Positions 25,509 through 36,414 are shown, counted from the stretch's first letter. The stretch is DNA of 64,000 nt from Homoserinimonas sp. (GCA_023957835.1 JAMLGP010000001.1:1-64000); one strand, 5' to 3'. Made by a program: numbers and translations. Notes: generated from the letters alone by a model not told the origin.

Positions 25509-26822
25509 TCAGCTTCGAACTTCAGCGTGCGGCCTCGCGTAGTACCACCAGGCTAGCCAGGTGCAGAACGCACACCACACGGCGCAAATGATGAAGAACA
25601 CCACCGGAGCCATGACTGATAGCGCCATTCCGACCAGGAACGGTCCGAATGCTCCGATTGCAGCCGTCCAGCCGATCGCCCCGCCGGCCTGCCGAGGGGA
25701 GAAGATCATCGGCATCTGCTTGAAGGTTCCCGCATTGGCGAAACCAGAGAAGAAGAAGATGATGACCATTCCGGTGAAGAATCCGGTGAATTCGCTTGCG
25801 GAAGTCGGACTAAGGAAGAAGATCGTAATTACGGTCCCCGCCGTCATCCCGAGTCCTCCGATGAAGGTGAAGATTGCCCCGCCCCAGCGGTCGCAGAGCG
25901 GGCCCACAGCCGCTCTCACGATGGCGCCCAGAGTCGGGCCGATCCACGCCCAGGCGAGCGGGTTCGGGGCATCCGGGAAACTACCGTAGACATTGAGGAT
26001 GATCAGTCCGGTTTGGGCTGCCAGCCCGCTGAATGCTCCGAAGGACATTAGGTAGATGGCAGTCATGACCCAGGTGTGCTTGAGCCGGAAGATGTCGAGC
26101 TGTTCCTTGAAGTTCGCCTTTACCGGAACCCGGCGAATGACCAGAATCGCCAGTGCTACCGCGAGCAGCACCCACGGGATGAGCACGAGACCTCCGTTGT
26201 GCAGCCAGACGAGCTTGCCCTCCGAGTCGCTCTGCGGGGTAAGTACCGCGGTGCCGAACAGACCGAATCCGACCACCCAAGGGACGAGCAACTGCATGAG
26301 GCCGATGCCGAGGTTTCCGATTCCCGCCTGAAGCCCTAACGCGGTTCCGGCGAGCCTCTTGGGGAAGAAGTAGCTCGTTGATGCCATGAGGCCGGAGAAG
26401 CTGCCGCCGCCGACTCCCGCCGCGAGAGAGAGCGAAATCAGCACCCAGTAAGGAGTAGTGATGTCGCGAGCGGCGATCGTCCAGCCGAAGAGCGGCAGGA
26501 CCAGCAGCGCCCCGCTGAACGCGACGAGGGTGCGCGAACCCATGATCGGCGGCAGAAACATGAAGACCAGTCGGAGCGCACCACCAGCGAGCCCTGGCAC
26601 GGCCACCAGCCAGTAGAGCTGCTCCTTTGTGAGAACGTGCCCTATGTCGTTGAGCCTCGGAGCAATCGCGCTCACCAGATACCAGGTGGCGAAGGCGAGG
26701 ATCATCGTGTAGGTAGTGACCCACAGGGTTCGCCAGGCCAGTCCGCTATCCCAGGTTGCCTCGTTCTCCGGATTCCAGTTGGAGAGGTCGGCCTTCAACA
26801 GTCGACCCGGTTCTGTTGCCAT
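25509..26822 (-). CDS. narK: nitrate/nitrite transporter, MFS
   Basis: A 437-aa major facilitator protein with 12 predicted helices. The two nitrate signature regions are visible: GGGSFSGLMASTSYFFPKRLAG in helix 5 area and GFANAGTFKQMPMIFSPRQAGG in helix 11 area. GALRLVFMF carries the conserved substrate-binding arginine of helix 2. It imports nitrate and/or exports nitrite for the nitrate reductase encoded just upstream on the same strand (69 bp after narI). Confidence 0.93.
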   Translation of the reverse strand: MATEPGRLLKADLSNWNPENEATWDSGLAWRTLWVTTYTMILAFATWYLVSAIAPRLNDIGHVLTKEQLYWLVAVPGLAGGALRLVFMFLPPIMGSRTLVAFSGALLVLPLFGWTIAARDITTPYWVLISLSLAAGVGGGSFSGLMASTSYFFPKRLAGTALGLQAGIGNLGIGLMQLLVPWVVGFGLFGTAVLTPQSDSEGKLVWLHNGGLVLIPWVLLAVALAILVIRRVPVKANFKEQLDIFRLKHTWVMTAIYLMSFGAFSGLAAQTGLIILNVYGSFPDAPNPLAWAWIGPTLGAIVRAAVGPLCDRWGGAIFTFIGGLGMTAGTVITIFFLSPTSASEFTGFFTGMVIIFFFSGFANAGTFKQMPMIFSPRQAGGAIGWTAAIGAFGPFLVGMALSVMAPVVFFIICAVWCAFCTWLAWWYYARPHAEVRS

Positions 26823-26891
26823 TCTTACTGCCTTTCTCGATCGGTGCTATTAGGGAGAGGCGGCGCAACAACACTGGTGCGTTAAGTTGAA

Positions 26892-27653
26892 CTACTTCAT
26901 TGAGTGTTCTTTTTCCTTTACCGGTAGGGTGCTGCGGTTCCACCCTGGGCGAGGCTTGCGAGCTCCAAGTTTGGTGTCTCTAGAGCGGTAGACGACATAC
27001 GGCCGCAGGAGGTACCAGATCGGAGCGGAGAGCACGTGTACCAGGCGAGTGAACGGCCAGATGGCGAACAGGGCAGTAGCAGTGAGCACGTGCAACTGGA
27101 AGGCGAGGGGAACGCCGGCCATGAGTGTAACATCCGGCTGCATCAGGAAAAGGCTTCGAATCCAGGGGGAGACACTGCCGCGATAGTCGTAGCCGGCTCC
27201 AAGCAACTGGAACTGGACCACTGCGATCGTGCCGAAGGCAATCGTGGCCACGAGGAAGATGTACATGACGACATCCATGGCGCTTGTGACTTTCAGCACT
27301 CGCTTTACCGCTCCGCGACGGGCCAGCAGAATCAACATCCCGACTACGGTTACCGCAGCCGCCGCCGTTCCGAGCCAGGTCGCGCCGAGGTGATAGATGT
27401 GCTCGTTGATGCCGATGAATTCCAGCCACTCTCTGGGGATCAGAAGGCCTATTACGTGACCGGCGATAACCGCGAGCATTCCGTAGTGAAAGAGCGGAGA
27501 GCCCCACTTGAGCAGCTTGCTTTCGTAGAGCTGGGAGGATCTGGAGGTCCAGCCGTACTGGTCATAGCGGTAGCGCAGGATGTGCCCGACTATGAAGCTC
27601 GCTGCCGCGGCATAGGGGAAGGCAATCCAGAGCAATACGTCGAGGTTGTTCAT
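26892..27653 (-). CDS. narI: respiratory nitrate reductase gamma subunit
   Basis: A 253-aa cytochrome b with five membrane segments. Heme ligands H56 and H66 (SPLFHYGML, AVIAGHVIG) and H188 and H206 (FQLHVLT, RLVHVLSAP) match the E. coli NarI positions almost exactly. It oxidises menaquinol and passes electrons through two b hemes to NarH. The start overlaps the narJ stop by ATGA. Confidence 0.95.
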   Translation of the reverse strand: MNNLDVLLWIAFPYAAAASFIVGHILRYRYDQYGWTSRSSQLYESKLLKWGSPLFHYGMLAVIAGHVIGLLIPREWLEFIGINEHIYHLGATWLGTAAAAVTVVGMLILLARRGAVKRVLKVTSAMDVVMYIFLVATIAFGTIAVVQFQLLGAGYDYRGSVSPWIRSLFLMQPDVTLMAGVPLAFQLHVLTATALFAIWPFTRLVHVLSAPIWYLLRPYVVYRSRDTKLGARKPRPGWNRSTLPVKEKEHSMK

Positions 27654-28354
27654 ACCCTCACTCCTTCACTGGAGGCACCGCGCGGAGAGTACGGTGCCAG
27701 GTTTCCGATGAATGAAAGGCCGACGAGTTCGGTCGGTGGACCTTCATTCACGAGGCTCAAATAGCGGTCTCTGGTTTCGTCGTCCAGAGGAGGCAGAGAC
27801 CGGCAGACGGCGGCAACGACTTGCGCATAGGGACTGTCGAAGCTCTCCAGCGCTGTGCGCAGGACTTCGATCCCATCCTGATGAGCGGCGAGCAGTTCCG
27901 GGCCGATTTGCGACTCGGATTTCGCTGCGAACTCGAGAACCATCGGCAGGTAGTCCGGCAATTCGTTCGGATCCGGCTCCCAGCCGGCATCCCGGTAGGC
28001 TTCCACAAACCTGACAAGAGCCATTCCGCGGTTTCTGGTGTCTCCGTTTGAGTAGTAGCTCAAATACGGACAGCACTTTCGCTTCTGGTCGAAGATCGAA
28101 GTGAAGTGTGCTTCCAGTTCCTCGTCGTGCATGGCGTCTGCGGCATCCAGAAATCCCAGGAAGTCGTCCCGAATTACTTCGGGAAGACCCTGCACGGCTT
28201 CTCGAATGCGCTCAAACTGCGACTGTCGCTGGACGGTCGGGTAGTCAAGCAGCAGGGATGCCGCCATCCAGGTGAGAGTGCGCTCTTCTGCCTCCATCGC
28301 CACAGGTTCGAGGAACCTGGACCTGGAAGCTTTTGGAAGAAACGCTGCGCTCAC
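27650..28354 (-). CDS. narJ: nitrate reductase assembly chaperone
   Basis: A 234-aa helical chaperone of the TorD/NarJ type, needed to insert Moco into NarG before membrane attachment. Seen: LTWMAASLLLDYPT near residue 28, and HFTSIFDQKRKCCPYLSYYS, the NarJ central motif, followed by GDTRNRGMAL. GTG at 28354 was chosen because it overlaps the narH stop (GTGA). A longer upstream frame lies inside narH and is unlikely. Confidence 0.92.
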   Translation of the reverse strand: MSAAFLPKASRSRFLEPVAMEAEERTLTWMAASLLLDYPTVQRQSQFERIREAVQGLPEVIRDDFLGFLDAADAMHDEELEAHFTSIFDQKRKCCPYLSYYSNGDTRNRGMALVRFVEAYRDAGWEPDPNELPDYLPMVLEFAAKSESQIGPELLAAHQDGIEVLRTALESFDSPYAQVVAAVCRSLPPLDDETRDRYLSLVNEGPPTELVGLSFIGNLAPYSPRGASSEGVRV

Positions 28355-30018
28355 GCGGTACCTCCGGCTGTGGCTGGCGGCGGGAACATTCCGTTGGAGA
28401 TTCCCTTGCCGTCCCATTCGAGAAGGTTCATTCGCTTGTTTCCTGACTCATCGGTACCGGTCAGGTTGTTCAGTGAGTGGAAACTCTCGACGGTGGCCGC
28501 GACCGGAGTGCCGGGAACGCGTCTTCCGGTCTTGCGCAGTCCGCCGGTTTCGCCGGGGCCGCCCATTCCGGGTCCGCCGTCGACATTGAGCGAGCAGGCG
28601 AAATCTTCGAGGTCGCGAGCCGACTCGACGTGAGCCTTGGGGATGACGTAGCGATCCTCGTACTTGGCGATCGCCAGCAGCCGGTACATGGCTTCGATTT
28701 CCGCACCGCTCATTCCCACCGCGTTTGCGATCGGCTCCTGGGGGTCGTTGCCGAGATTGATGTCTCGCATGTAGGAGCGCATTGCCGCGAGCTTGCGAAG
28801 CGAGTCCTCGATCGGAACCGTGTCACCGGCGGTGAAGAGCCCTGCGAGGTACTCGACCGGGATGCGCAGCTTGTCGATTGCGGCGAACAGGTTGCGGACA
28901 TCCTCGCCGTCATTTCCCGTGTTGGAGACGATGTCCACAACCGGAGAGAGCGGCGGGATGTACCAAACCATCGGCATGGTCCGGTATTCCGGGTGCAGCG
29001 GCAGCGCCACTTTGTATTCGCTGATGAGCTTGTAGATCGGGCTGTTCTGCGCGGCCTCGATCCAGTCGTCGGCGATGCCATCCGCTTTGGCTGCGGCAAT
29101 CACATCCGGGTCGAACGGGTCGAGGAAGACCGAGCGCTGAGCGTCGAGCAGCTCGTGCTCGTCCTCCACCGCGGCAGCCTCGAGCACTCGATCTGCGTCA
29201 TAGAGCATGAGACCGAGGTAGCGCAGCCTGCCGACACAGGTTTCGGAGCAAATGGTCGGCTTGCCCTGCTCCAGAAGCGGGTAGCAGAGCGTGCACTTCT
29301 CTGCCTTGTTGGTCTTGTGGTTGAAGTAGACCTTCTTGTACGGGCAGGAGGAAACGCACATTCTCCAGCCGCGGCAGGAGTCCTGATCGACCAGAACGAT
29401 TCCGTCTTCCTCGCGCTTGTACATTGCGCCAGAGGGGCAGGCGGAGACGCAGGAGGGGTTGAGGCAGTGCTCACAAATGCGAGGGAGGTAGAACATGAAA
29501 GTGTTCTCGAACTCCATCCGAACGTGATCGCTCATGTGGGCGAGGATCGGGTCCTCGTGCGCGGTCTCGAGCGAACCGCCGAGGTTGTCGTCCCAGTTAC
29601 CCGACCACTTGATGTCCATGTTGTCGCCCGTGAGCAGCGACTTCGGCCTGGCTACCGGTCCAACCTTGGTTTGAGGGGACTTTGTCAGCATGTCGTAGTC
29701 GTAGGTCCACGGCTCGTAGTAGTCGTCGATCGACGGCAAATCCGGGTTGGAGAAGATGTAGGCGAGCTTCTTGAGCCGGCCGCCGGACTTGAGCTTCAGC
29801 CGGCCACGCTTGGTGCGAGTCCAGCCGCCGTTCCACTTCTCCTGATCCTCGTACTGGCGCGGGTAGCCGAGGCCGGGTCTGGTTTCAACGTTGTTGAACC
29901 AGACGTACTCCATGCCTTCACGGTTCGTCCAGGTCTGCTTGCAGGTGACCGAACAGGTGTGGCATCCGATGCATTTGTCGAGGTTCATCACCATCGACAT
30001 CTGGGCCATAACGCGCAT
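28351..30018 (-). CDS. narH: respiratory nitrate reductase beta subunit
   Basis: A 555-aa iron-sulfur protein, slightly longer than usual (about 510-550). First cluster motif CIGCHTCSVTCK at residues 16-27. The central set has CEHCLNPSCVSACPSGAM and CRGWRMCVSSCPYKK, where Trp replaces a Cys to make the [3Fe-4S] cluster, then KCTLCYPLLEQGKPTICSETC. It relays electrons from NarI hemes to NarG. The ATG overlaps the narG stop by one base (TGATG). Confidence 0.96.
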   Translation of the reverse strand: MRVMAQMSMVMNLDKCIGCHTCSVTCKQTWTNREGMEYVWFNNVETRPGLGYPRQYEDQEKWNGGWTRTKRGRLKLKSGGRLKKLAYIFSNPDLPSIDDYYEPWTYDYDMLTKSPQTKVGPVARPKSLLTGDNMDIKWSGNWDDNLGGSLETAHEDPILAHMSDHVRMEFENTFMFYLPRICEHCLNPSCVSACPSGAMYKREEDGIVLVDQDSCRGWRMCVSSCPYKKVYFNHKTNKAEKCTLCYPLLEQGKPTICSETCVGRLRYLGLMLYDADRVLEAAAVEDEHELLDAQRSVFLDPFDPDVIAAAKADGIADDWIEAAQNSPIYKLISEYKVALPLHPEYRTMPMVWYIPPLSPVVDIVSNTGNDGEDVRNLFAAIDKLRIPVEYLAGLFTAGDTVPIEDSLRKLAAMRSYMRDINLGNDPQEPIANAVGMSGAEIEAMYRLLAIAKYEDRYVIPKAHVESARDLEDFACSLNVDGGPGMGGPGETGGLRKTGRRVPGTPVAATVESFHSLNNLTGTDESGNKRMNLLEWDGKGISNGMFPPPATAGGTA

Positions 30019-33000
30019 CAGTACTCCACCTCCTGGCTGCGACGGCGGATCACTGTGACCTCGTCGCGTTGGTTTCCGGTTGGTCCTAGGTAGTTGAAGG
30101 CGAACGACAACTGGGCGTAACCGCCGATCAGGTGCGAAGGCTTCAACAGAATTCGAGTTAGTGAGTTATTGGTACCGCCGCGCTGACCGGATGTCTCGGC
30201 AATCGGGACATTTATCGTGCGGTCCTTCGCGTGGTACATGTACACGGTGCCTTCCGGCATGCGGTGCGAGACGATCGCCCTGGCGACCACGACTCCGTTG
30301 CGGTTGTAGGCCTCAATCCAGTCGTTGTCGCGAACGTTGACCTTGTCGGCGTCCTGCGGTGACATCCAGATTGTTGGGCCGCCTCTGGAGAGGGTGAGCA
30401 TGAAGAAGTTGTCCTGATACTCGGAGTGGATAGACCACTTCGAGTGCGGAGTCAGGTAGCGAACGGCCACCTCTGCCTTGCCCTTCGATCCGGGGGCGCC
30501 GGTCGAATCGGTCGATCCTGGAATCGAATCGTTGAACAGCCGGTGCATGTCCAGCGGCGGTCGGAACACCGGCATTGCCTCGCCGAGTTCGAGCATCCAG
30601 TCGTGGTCGAGATAGAAGTGCTGGCGACCGGTAAGGGTGTGCCAGGGCTTCAGGTGTTCGACATTGATTGTGAATGCGCTGTACCGCCTGCCTCCGTGCT
30701 CGCTGCCGGACCACTCTGGAGAGGTGAGCACCGGCATGGGCGAACCGGAGACTTCCTTGAAGGTGTACTTGCGTCCCTCATTGTCGGCTGCGAGCTGGGC
30801 GAGCTGCTGTCCGGTCTGCTTCTCCATGACCTTGAAGCCCTGAGTTCCGAGCCGGCCGTTAGTCGTACCGGAAAGAGCGAGGATCATGTCGCAGGCCTTG
30901 ATGTCGGTGTCGAGCTTCGGCCGACCCTTGGTCGGCCCGTCCACAACCACGCCGTTCCTCTTCGCGAGGTCGGCGACTTCGACGTCGGGGTTGAACTTGA
31001 CGCCCTTTGTTACCATCCCCAGTTCCGTGGTGAGAGGGCCAAGGGAGGCCATTCTCGCGGCAAATGTCGTGTAGTCTCTCTCGACTACCGCGAGCTTGGG
31101 CATGGTCACGCCGGGGATGAGCTCGGTCTGGTCTGTGACGGTTCCGTGCGGGTAGGCCATGGCATCCGCGGTGTCGTGCTGCAGCGGAGATGCGACCAGA
31201 TCCTTTCTGACTCCCAGGTGCTTTTCCGCGAACTCCGAGATCTTCTTCGCAAGAGTGTGGAAGATGTCGAAGTCCGTCTTCGCCTGCCACGGCGGAGTGA
31301 TCGCCGGGTTGAAGGTGTGTACGAAGGGGTGCATGTCAGTGGTGGAGAGGTCGTGCTTTTCGTACCAGGTTGCCGGAGGCAGCAGGACGTCGCTGAAGGT
31401 CGTCGTCGACGTCATTCTGAAGTCGCTCGTGACCATGAGGTCGAGCTTTCCTACCGGAGCGTCTTCGTGCCACTTCATTGATTTCGGTCGCCGATCGGGG
31501 CCGGACTCTTCGCCGCGGATGGCCGAGTCGGTTCCGAGCAGATGCTTCAGGAAGTACTCGTTTCCCTTGCCGGAAGAGCCGATGACGTTTGCTCGCCAGA
31601 TGTTGAGCACTCTCGGGAAGTTCTCCGGGGCATCCGGATCCTCGCAGGCGAATTTGAGGTCGCCGCTCTTCAATTGGTCAACCACGTACTTCGCGGGAGC
31701 GACTCCGGCCTTGTCTGCCTGATCGACAATGTCGAGCGGGTTGCGGTTGAAGGTCGGGAAGCTGGGCATCCAGCCGCGCTTTGCCGACTCAACGAGGCAG
31801 TCCGCCGTCGTCCTGCCCTCGAACAGCCCCTTCGCCTGCTGGCTGACGAGAGTGTCCGCCGGGAGTCCGTCGTAGCGCCACTGGTCGGTGGCGAGGTACC
31901 AGTAAGCGGTACCGATCATTTGCCGCGGCGGGCGACCCCAGTCGAGACCGAATGCATACTGGGCCCAGCCGGTGATCGGGCGAACCTTTTCCTGGCCGAC
32001 GTAGTGCGCCCAGCCTCCGCCGTTCACTCCCTGGCAGCCGGTCATGGTGGTGAGCGCGAGGAAGGTGCGGTAGATCGTGTCTGAGTGGAACCAGTGGTTG
32101 GTTCCTGCGCCCATGAGAATCATCGAACGACCGCCCGAGTCTTCCGCGTTCTTTGCGAACTCGCGGCCGATTCGTTCTGCGGCCGCGGCCGGAACGCTTG
32201 TGAGACTTTCCTGCCAGGCGGGGGTTCCGGGCGAGCTCGCGTCGTCGTACCCGGTTGGCCAGTCGCCGGGCAACCCTTTGCGGCCGACTCCGTAGCGGGC
32301 GAGCAGCAGGTCGAAGACCGTGGTCACCAGGCGACCGTTGATTTCGCGCACCGGCACGCCTCTGCTGATGGTTCCCGCGGCTCCGATGTGCTCGTGGCCG
32401 GGTTCCGGCTCGAGGTCGAAGCGCGGGAGGTCCACCTCGACTGACTTCTTGTCCCAGTCCTTCGCATCCGCTATCGAAAGCAGGGGGTCGACGTCGCCGA
32501 GGTCCAGATTCCACTTGCCCTGATCTTCTTCGGAGAAGCGGTGTCCGAGGGATCCGTTTGGAACGAAAGGCTTTCCATTCTGATCGAGAAGCACAGTCTT
32601 GAAGGCGGCGTTAGCGACTTTCGCTTCTTTGCCTCCGAGCGCATCGGCGCCGAGGAACTTTCCGGGAACGTACGACTTTCCTTCTTTAGTGATTTCAACC
32701 AGGTAGGGAGCGTCGCTGTAGCGCTTCATGTAATCGACGAAGCGCGCGGTGCGCCGGTCGATGAAGAACTCCTTGAGGATCACGTGCCCCATTGCGATTG
32801 CCAGAGCCGCGTCGGTACCGGGATGCGGTGCGAGCCACTCATCGGCGAACTTCGTGTTGTCGGCGTAGTCGGGGGAGACGACGATGACCTTCTGGCCGTG
32901 ATATCTCGATTCGACCATGAAGTGGGCGTCTGGAGTCCTCGTGACCGGAACGTTTGATCCCCACATCATTAGGTAGGAGGAGTTCCACCAGTCGGCTGAC

Positions 33001-33767
33001 TCCGGCACATCGGTCTGGTCGCCAAACACCTGAGGCGAGGCAACCGGCAGATCCGCATACCAGTCGTAGAAGCTCAGCATCGCGCCGCCTAGCATGGTCA
33101 CGAAGCGGGTGCCGACCCCGTGAGACATGATCGACATAGCCGGAATGGGCGAGAAACCGGCGATTCGGTCCGGACCGTAGGTCTTGATCGTGTGCACGTG
33201 GGCTGCGGCGACAATTTCGGATGCCTCTTCCCAGCTCGCCCGAACGAGCCCGCCTTTACCTCTCGCGGCCTTGTATGCACGAGCAGTTTCCGGATTGCCG
33301 GTTACTTCCGCCCAGGCGAGCACCGGGTCGCCAGTGCGCTTCTTCGCCTCGCGGTAGGCGTTCAGCAGCACTCCGCGCACGTAGGGGTAGCGGACCCGGG
33401 TTGGCGAGTAGGTGTACCAGCTGAAAGAGGCCCCTCTCGGGCATCCCCGCGGTTCATACTCCGGGGAGTCAGGGCCGATTAGCGGGTAGTCGGTCTGCTG
33501 AGTTTCCCACGTGATAATTCCGTCTTTCACGTAGACCTTCCACGAGCAGGAGCCCGTGCAGTTGACGCCGTGGGTGGAGCGGACTTCCTTGTCGTGACTC
33601 CAGCGATCGCGATAGAAGGTGTCGGCGTCGCGACCGCCTTTGAGGAAGACCGAGCGGCGATCCTTTGAGAATTCGCCCGGCCGCAAGAAGCGCCCCAGGG
33701 TAAGCAAACTGTCGGCCAGCAACCCGTCGGTGCCGGCTGGTTTGGTGGTCTCTTTTTGAATAGTCAC
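30018..33767 (-). CDS. narG: respiratory nitrate reductase alpha subunit
   Basis: A 1249-aa Mo-bisMGD catalytic subunit reducing nitrate to nitrite, of normal length. The FS0 cluster ligands are H66, C70, C74 and C109 ([13 protein letters not shown] and RGCPRG). The molybdenum ligand is D259 in [19 protein letters not shown]. There is no twin-arginine signal, so the active site faces the cytoplasm. GTG start at 33767 with AGGAG six bases before it. It is the first gene of narGHJI-narK, and depends on the Moco genes on both flanks. Confidence 0.97.
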   Translation of the reverse strand: MTIQKETTKPAGTDGLLADSLLTLGRFLRPGEFSKDRRSVFLKGGRDADTFYRDRWSHDKEVRSTHGVNCTGSCSWKVYVKDGIITWETQQTDYPLIGPDSPEYEPRGCPRGASFSWYTYSPTRVRYPYVRGVLLNAYREAKKRTGDPVLAWAEVTGNPETARAYKAARGKGGLVRASWEEASEIVAAAHVHTIKTYGPDRIAGFSPIPAMSIMSHGVGTRFVTMLGGAMLSFYDWYADLPVASPQVFGDQTDVPESADWWNSSYLMMWGSNVPVTRTPDAHFMVESRYHGQKVIVVSPDYADNTKFADEWLAPHPGTDAALAIAMGHVILKEFFIDRRTARFVDYMKRYSDAPYLVEITKEGKSYVPGKFLGADALGGKEAKVANAAFKTVLLDQNGKPFVPNGSLGHRFSEEDQGKWNLDLGDVDPLLSIADAKDWDKKSVEVDLPRFDLEPEPGHEHIGAAGTISRGVPVREINGRLVTTVFDLLLARYGVGRKGLPGDWPTGYDDASSPGTPAWQESLTSVPAAAAERIGREFAKNAEDSGGRSMILMGAGTNHWFHSDTIYRTFLALTTMTGCQGVNGGGWAHYVGQEKVRPITGWAQYAFGLDWGRPPRQMIGTAYWYLATDQWRYDGLPADTLVSQQAKGLFEGRTTADCLVESAKRGWMPSFPTFNRNPLDIVDQADKAGVAPAKYVVDQLKSGDLKFACEDPDAPENFPRVLNIWRANVIGSSGKGNEYFLKHLLGTDSAIRGEESGPDRRPKSMKWHEDAPVGKLDLMVTSDFRMTSTTTFSDVLLPPATWYEKHDLSTTDMHPFVHTFNPAITPPWQAKTDFDIFHTLAKKISEFAEKHLGVRKDLVASPLQHDTADAMAYPHGTVTDQTELIPGVTMPKLAVVERDYTTFAARMASLGPLTTELGMVTKGVKFNPDVEVADLAKRNGVVVDGPTKGRPKLDTDIKACDMILALSGTTNGRLGTQGFKVMEKQTGQQLAQLAADNEGRKYTFKEVSGSPMPVLTSPEWSGSEHGGRRYSAFTINVEHLKPWHTLTGRQHFYLDHDWMLELGEAMPVFRPPLDMHRLFNDSIPGSTDSTGAPGSKGKAEVAVRYLTPHSKWSIHSEYQDNFFMLTLSRGGPTIWMSPQDADKVNVRDNDWIEAYNRNGVVVARAIVSHRMPEGTVYMYHAKDRTINVPIAETSGQRGGTNNSLTRILLKPSHLIGGYAQLSFAFNYLGPTGNQRDEVTVIRRRSQEVEY

Positions 33768-33796
33768 GCAAGGCTCCTGACGGTGCTCGGGGTGCC

Positions 33797-33835
33797 CCGC
33801 GGCCGCGGTAGCGCCCTTATCACGAGCCTTGTCAA
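33797..33835 (-). promoter_or_regulatory. candidate nar operon promoter
   Basis: On the minus strand TTGACA (33835-33830) is a consensus -35. Seventeen bases on is GCTACC (33812-33807), a poor -10. The leader then contains the perfect palindrome CCGCGGCCGCGG (33797-33808) and a CGGGG/CCCCG hairpin. A weak -10 behind a perfect -35 would suit an activator-dependent promoter. No clear FNR or NarL site is seen. Confidence 0.35.
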
Positions 33836-33873
33836 TGACTAGGGAAGACGCAAGGTCCCAAGACCGTGAAAAA

Positions 33874-34542
33874 TCATTGCTTCACGTATTCCTGCGCCCT
33901 TTCCGCCTTTCCGACAGGTGAATCGGTTGAGAGGTCGATGGAGCAGTCGGACGGGGTCTCGAATCTATGCAGTTCCGTGGCCCGCACCGGTCCCTGACCG
34001 AGCTGGAGAGTCTCTTTAACGAGGGTGAAATGAACTTCGCAAACCTGCGGATTGTCTCTGGCCAGATCCCCGAACGGGCAGTTGTGGACGGCTACCTTTC
34101 CGGCATCCATTTTGATCTCTGCATCGAACCCGGTCTGGTCCAGGTGATCGTCGAGAAGATCGAGTTGCTTTTGAGTCGGAGTCTTCGGGTCGGAGCAGCA
34201 GCCAGGGTCGACAAACTGATTGAGCTTTCTGGTTCGATCTTCAGCCGCTCGAACTCTGGCCCCACTGGAAGGGTCTCTGGGATCGGTCGCCGTGCGATAG
34301 CGAATCTGCGGCCTGCCCTTAGCGTTCTTGTAGACCTTTTCAAAACTTACAAAACCGGCATCGATCAGTCGGTGCATGTGCTCTCTAGCCGTGTTGTGGT
34401 GAAGGCTGGTCGCCTTGGAAAGCTCACCAATGGTCATCGGCCCGTGAACCTGCAATTCTCGGAGCAGGTTGATTCGGCTTAAGGAAGAAAGAGTCTTGAA
34501 GCTGCTTCGCTGACGCCCGGTCATGACTCCATTCAACGTCAT
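33874..34542 (-). CDS. HTH regulator with C-terminal cysteine cluster
   Basis: A 222-aa regulator. Residues 15-75 form an ArsR-like winged helix (LSSLSRINLLRELQVHGPMT, then IGELSKATSLHHNTAREHMHRL). The C-terminal half has cysteines in PGCCSDPK, HNCPFGDLARDNPQVC and SDCSID. This arrangement resembles SufR-type regulators that bind a metal or Fe-S cluster. Starts at 34542 and 34524 are both possible; the second has GGAG close by. It lies between narG and the cytochrome-b molybdoenzyme, and is a candidate oxygen/NO-sensing regulator of the nar region. Confidence 0.65.
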   Translation of the reverse strand: MTLNGVMTGRQRSSFKTLSSLSRINLLRELQVHGPMTIGELSKATSLHHNTAREHMHRLIDAGFVSFEKVYKNAKGRPQIRYRTATDPRDPSSGARVRAAEDRTRKLNQFVDPGCCSDPKTPTQKQLDLLDDHLDQTGFDAEIKMDAGKVAVHNCPFGDLARDNPQVCEVHFTLVKETLQLGQGPVRATELHRFETPSDCSIDLSTDSPVGKAERAQEYVKQ

Positions 34543-34559
34543 TCAACCCGAGAATGCCA

Positions 34560-34572
34560 GTGACCTGGTCAC
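34560..34572. promoter_or_regulatory. palindromic operator candidate
   Basis: GTGACC-T-GGTCAC is a perfect 6-nt inverted repeat with one central base. It sits in the 81-bp gap between the divergent HTH regulator and the cytochrome-b molybdoenzyme. It is a plausible binding site for the neighbouring regulator. Confidence 0.4.
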
Positions 34573-34623
34573 CGACTTTGGGCCGAATGGCGGGACTCTC
34601 CTTCCCGGGCTACTCTCAGAGGT

Positions 34624-36414
34624 ATGAAGCATTCTCCGAAAGATTCTCAGCTTTTTCCAGCCGCCGACAAAGGCTACAAACCCGGAGCAGTGCACGAGAG
34701 TTATCGCACCGAACTTGTAAAGAAAGAGCGCGATGTAGTCGATGAGGATTGGGCTGGCGGCGTTCCTGCTCAATACGGGGTAGCCCCTCGAATTCGGGTT
34801 GGGCGCGACCGCTGGTTCAACCTGCTGTGGCTGATTCCGATCGGGCTCGTGGTACTGGTAGCGGGGGTTGCCGTTGCCAAGGGCATTCGAGAGTTGCCGG
34901 CAGTGCAGGAGTTCATGGCCATGTATCCCGGTGAATCAGATTTGCCGGAGGGCGCACCCGTGGGCTTCCCGGCGTGGCTCGCCTGGCAGCACTTCCTGAA
35001 CGCCTTCCTCATGATCTTCATCATCCGGTCGGGAGTGACCATTCTTGCCGACCACCCGCGGCTGTATATGACCAGGCACTCGACCCCGGGCAAGGACTGG
35101 TTCAGAATGCAGAAGCCGGTTCCCGCGGATCCGCTGTACACCGCGAAAATGGACTCGATCACTCTGCCGGACGGGGTCGGACTCCCCGGACGCAGGCACT
35201 CGATCGGACTTGCCCGCTGGTGGCACCTTGGAATTGACACCCTCTGGCTGCTGAACGGAATCATCTTCTTCGTCCTGATTTTCGTCACCGGGCAATGGAT
35301 GAGGCTCGTCCCGATGAGCTGGGACGTCATTCCGAACTCCATTTCGGTCGCTATCCAGTATCTTTCGCTGGACTGGCCGCTCGACAACGGCTGGGTCAAC
35401 TACAACAGCCTGCAGTTGGTTGCCTACTTCATAACGGTGTTCATCGCGGCACCACTGGCGCTCATTACCGGACTCGGGATGTCCCCGGCACTGTCAACCA
35501 GGTTCCGCTGGATCAGTTCGATTTTCAGCATTCAAGTGGCCAGATCCTTCCACTTCGCAGTGCTTTGCTGGTTTGTCATGTTCATCGTCGTTCACGTTTC
35601 CCTGGTGTTCGCAACCGGGGCGCTTCGCAACCTCAACCACATGTACGCGGGTCGGGACGATGACAGCTGGGTCGGGTTCTGGATCTTCAGCGCTTCGCTA
35701 GTGGTGATGATCGTCGCCTGGGTTGCGGCCACTCCTCTCACCTATCGCTTCCCGCGCAAGGTGCAGAAGGTCGGCTACGCCCTGATCGGCCCGGCGCAGA
35801 AGCTCTTCGAGCACCTGGACGCGAAGCCTGGACAGTACTCGGAGAAGGACATCTCCCCTTACTTCTGGCACAACGGAAAGTACCCGAGCGACGAGGAGTT
35901 CGAGAAGCTGAGGGCAGACAACTTCGCGAGTTATCGGCTTCGGATCAACGGACTCGTCGAGAACCCGGTGGAACTGAGCCTTGCCGAACTGCGTGCAATG
36001 CCGCACCACGAGCAAATCACCCAGCACTTCTGCATTCAGGGCTGGTCCGGAGTTGCAAAGTGGGGCGGAGTCTCCATGTCCGAGATCCTCAAACTCGTCA
36101 AACCGACTTCCGAGGCGAAATGGGCGGTTTTCTATTCGTACGCTCCCGGTCCCGATGGCGGCATCTACTACGACGCGCACCCGATCGAGCAAATGAAGTA
36201 TCCGCTGACTATGCTCGCCTACGAGATGAATGACGACGACCTCTCGTTCGGCCACGGGGCGCCGCTGCGTCTTCGGAACGAAGTTCAGCTCGGATTCAAG
36301 ATGGTCAAATGGATCAAGGGAGTCGAGTTTGTCGCCAGTTTCGAGGAGATCGGGGGCGGCCACGGTGGTTACAACAACGACCACGAGTTCTTCGGCTACC
36401 GGCAGTCGATCTGA
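34624..36414 (+). CDS. membrane molybdopterin oxidoreductase fused to cytochrome b561-like domain
   Basis: A 596-aa fusion. Residues about 60-385 have five to six membrane helices with candidate heme histidines (H123, H201, H310, H324). Residues about 435-590 form a sulfite-oxidase-fold Moco domain ([20 protein letters not shown], then [18 protein letters not shown]) with the molybdenum-ligand cysteine C470. The shape suggests an enzyme linked directly to the quinone pool, like MsrP/MsrQ pairs but in one chain. The substrate cannot be told from sequence. The site faces the same side as the C-terminal tail, and no Tat signal is visible. moaA follows immediately. Confidence 0.8.
   Translation: MKHSPKDSQLFPAADKGYKPGAVHESYRTELVKKERDVVDEDWAGGVPAQYGVAPRIRVGRDRWFNLLWLIPIGLVVLVAGVAVAKGIRELPAVQEFMAMYPGESDLPEGAPVGFPAWLAWQHFLNAFLMIFIIRSGVTILADHPRLYMTRHSTPGKDWFRMQKPVPADPLYTAKMDSITLPDGVGLPGRRHSIGLARWWHLGIDTLWLLNGIIFFVLIFVTGQWMRLVPMSWDVIPNSISVAIQYLSLDWPLDNGWVNYNSLQLVAYFITVFIAAPLALITGLGMSPALSTRFRWISSIFSIQVARSFHFAVLCWFVMFIVVHVSLVFATGALRNLNHMYAGRDDDSWVGFWIFSASLVVMIVAWVAATPLTYRFPRKVQKVGYALIGPAQKLFEHLDAKPGQYSEKDISPYFWHNGKYPSDEEFEKLRADNFASYRLRINGLVENPVELSLAELRAMPHHEQITQHFCIQGWSGVAKWGGVSMSEILKLVKPTSEAKWAVFYSYAPGPDGGIYYDAHPIEQMKYPLTMLAYEMNDDDLSFGHGAPLRLRNEVQLGFKMVKWIKGVEFVASFEEIGGGHGGYNNDHEFFGYRQSI

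Noticed and set aside
28477..30093. A 538-codon open frame on the plus strand across narH
   Set aside because: It is entirely antisense to the well-supported narH gene and has a composition (runs of Val/Asp/Arg/His) typical of a mirrored frame. No domain is seen.
30426..31481. A 351-codon plus-strand open frame across narG
   Set aside because: Antisense to narG, with no motif.
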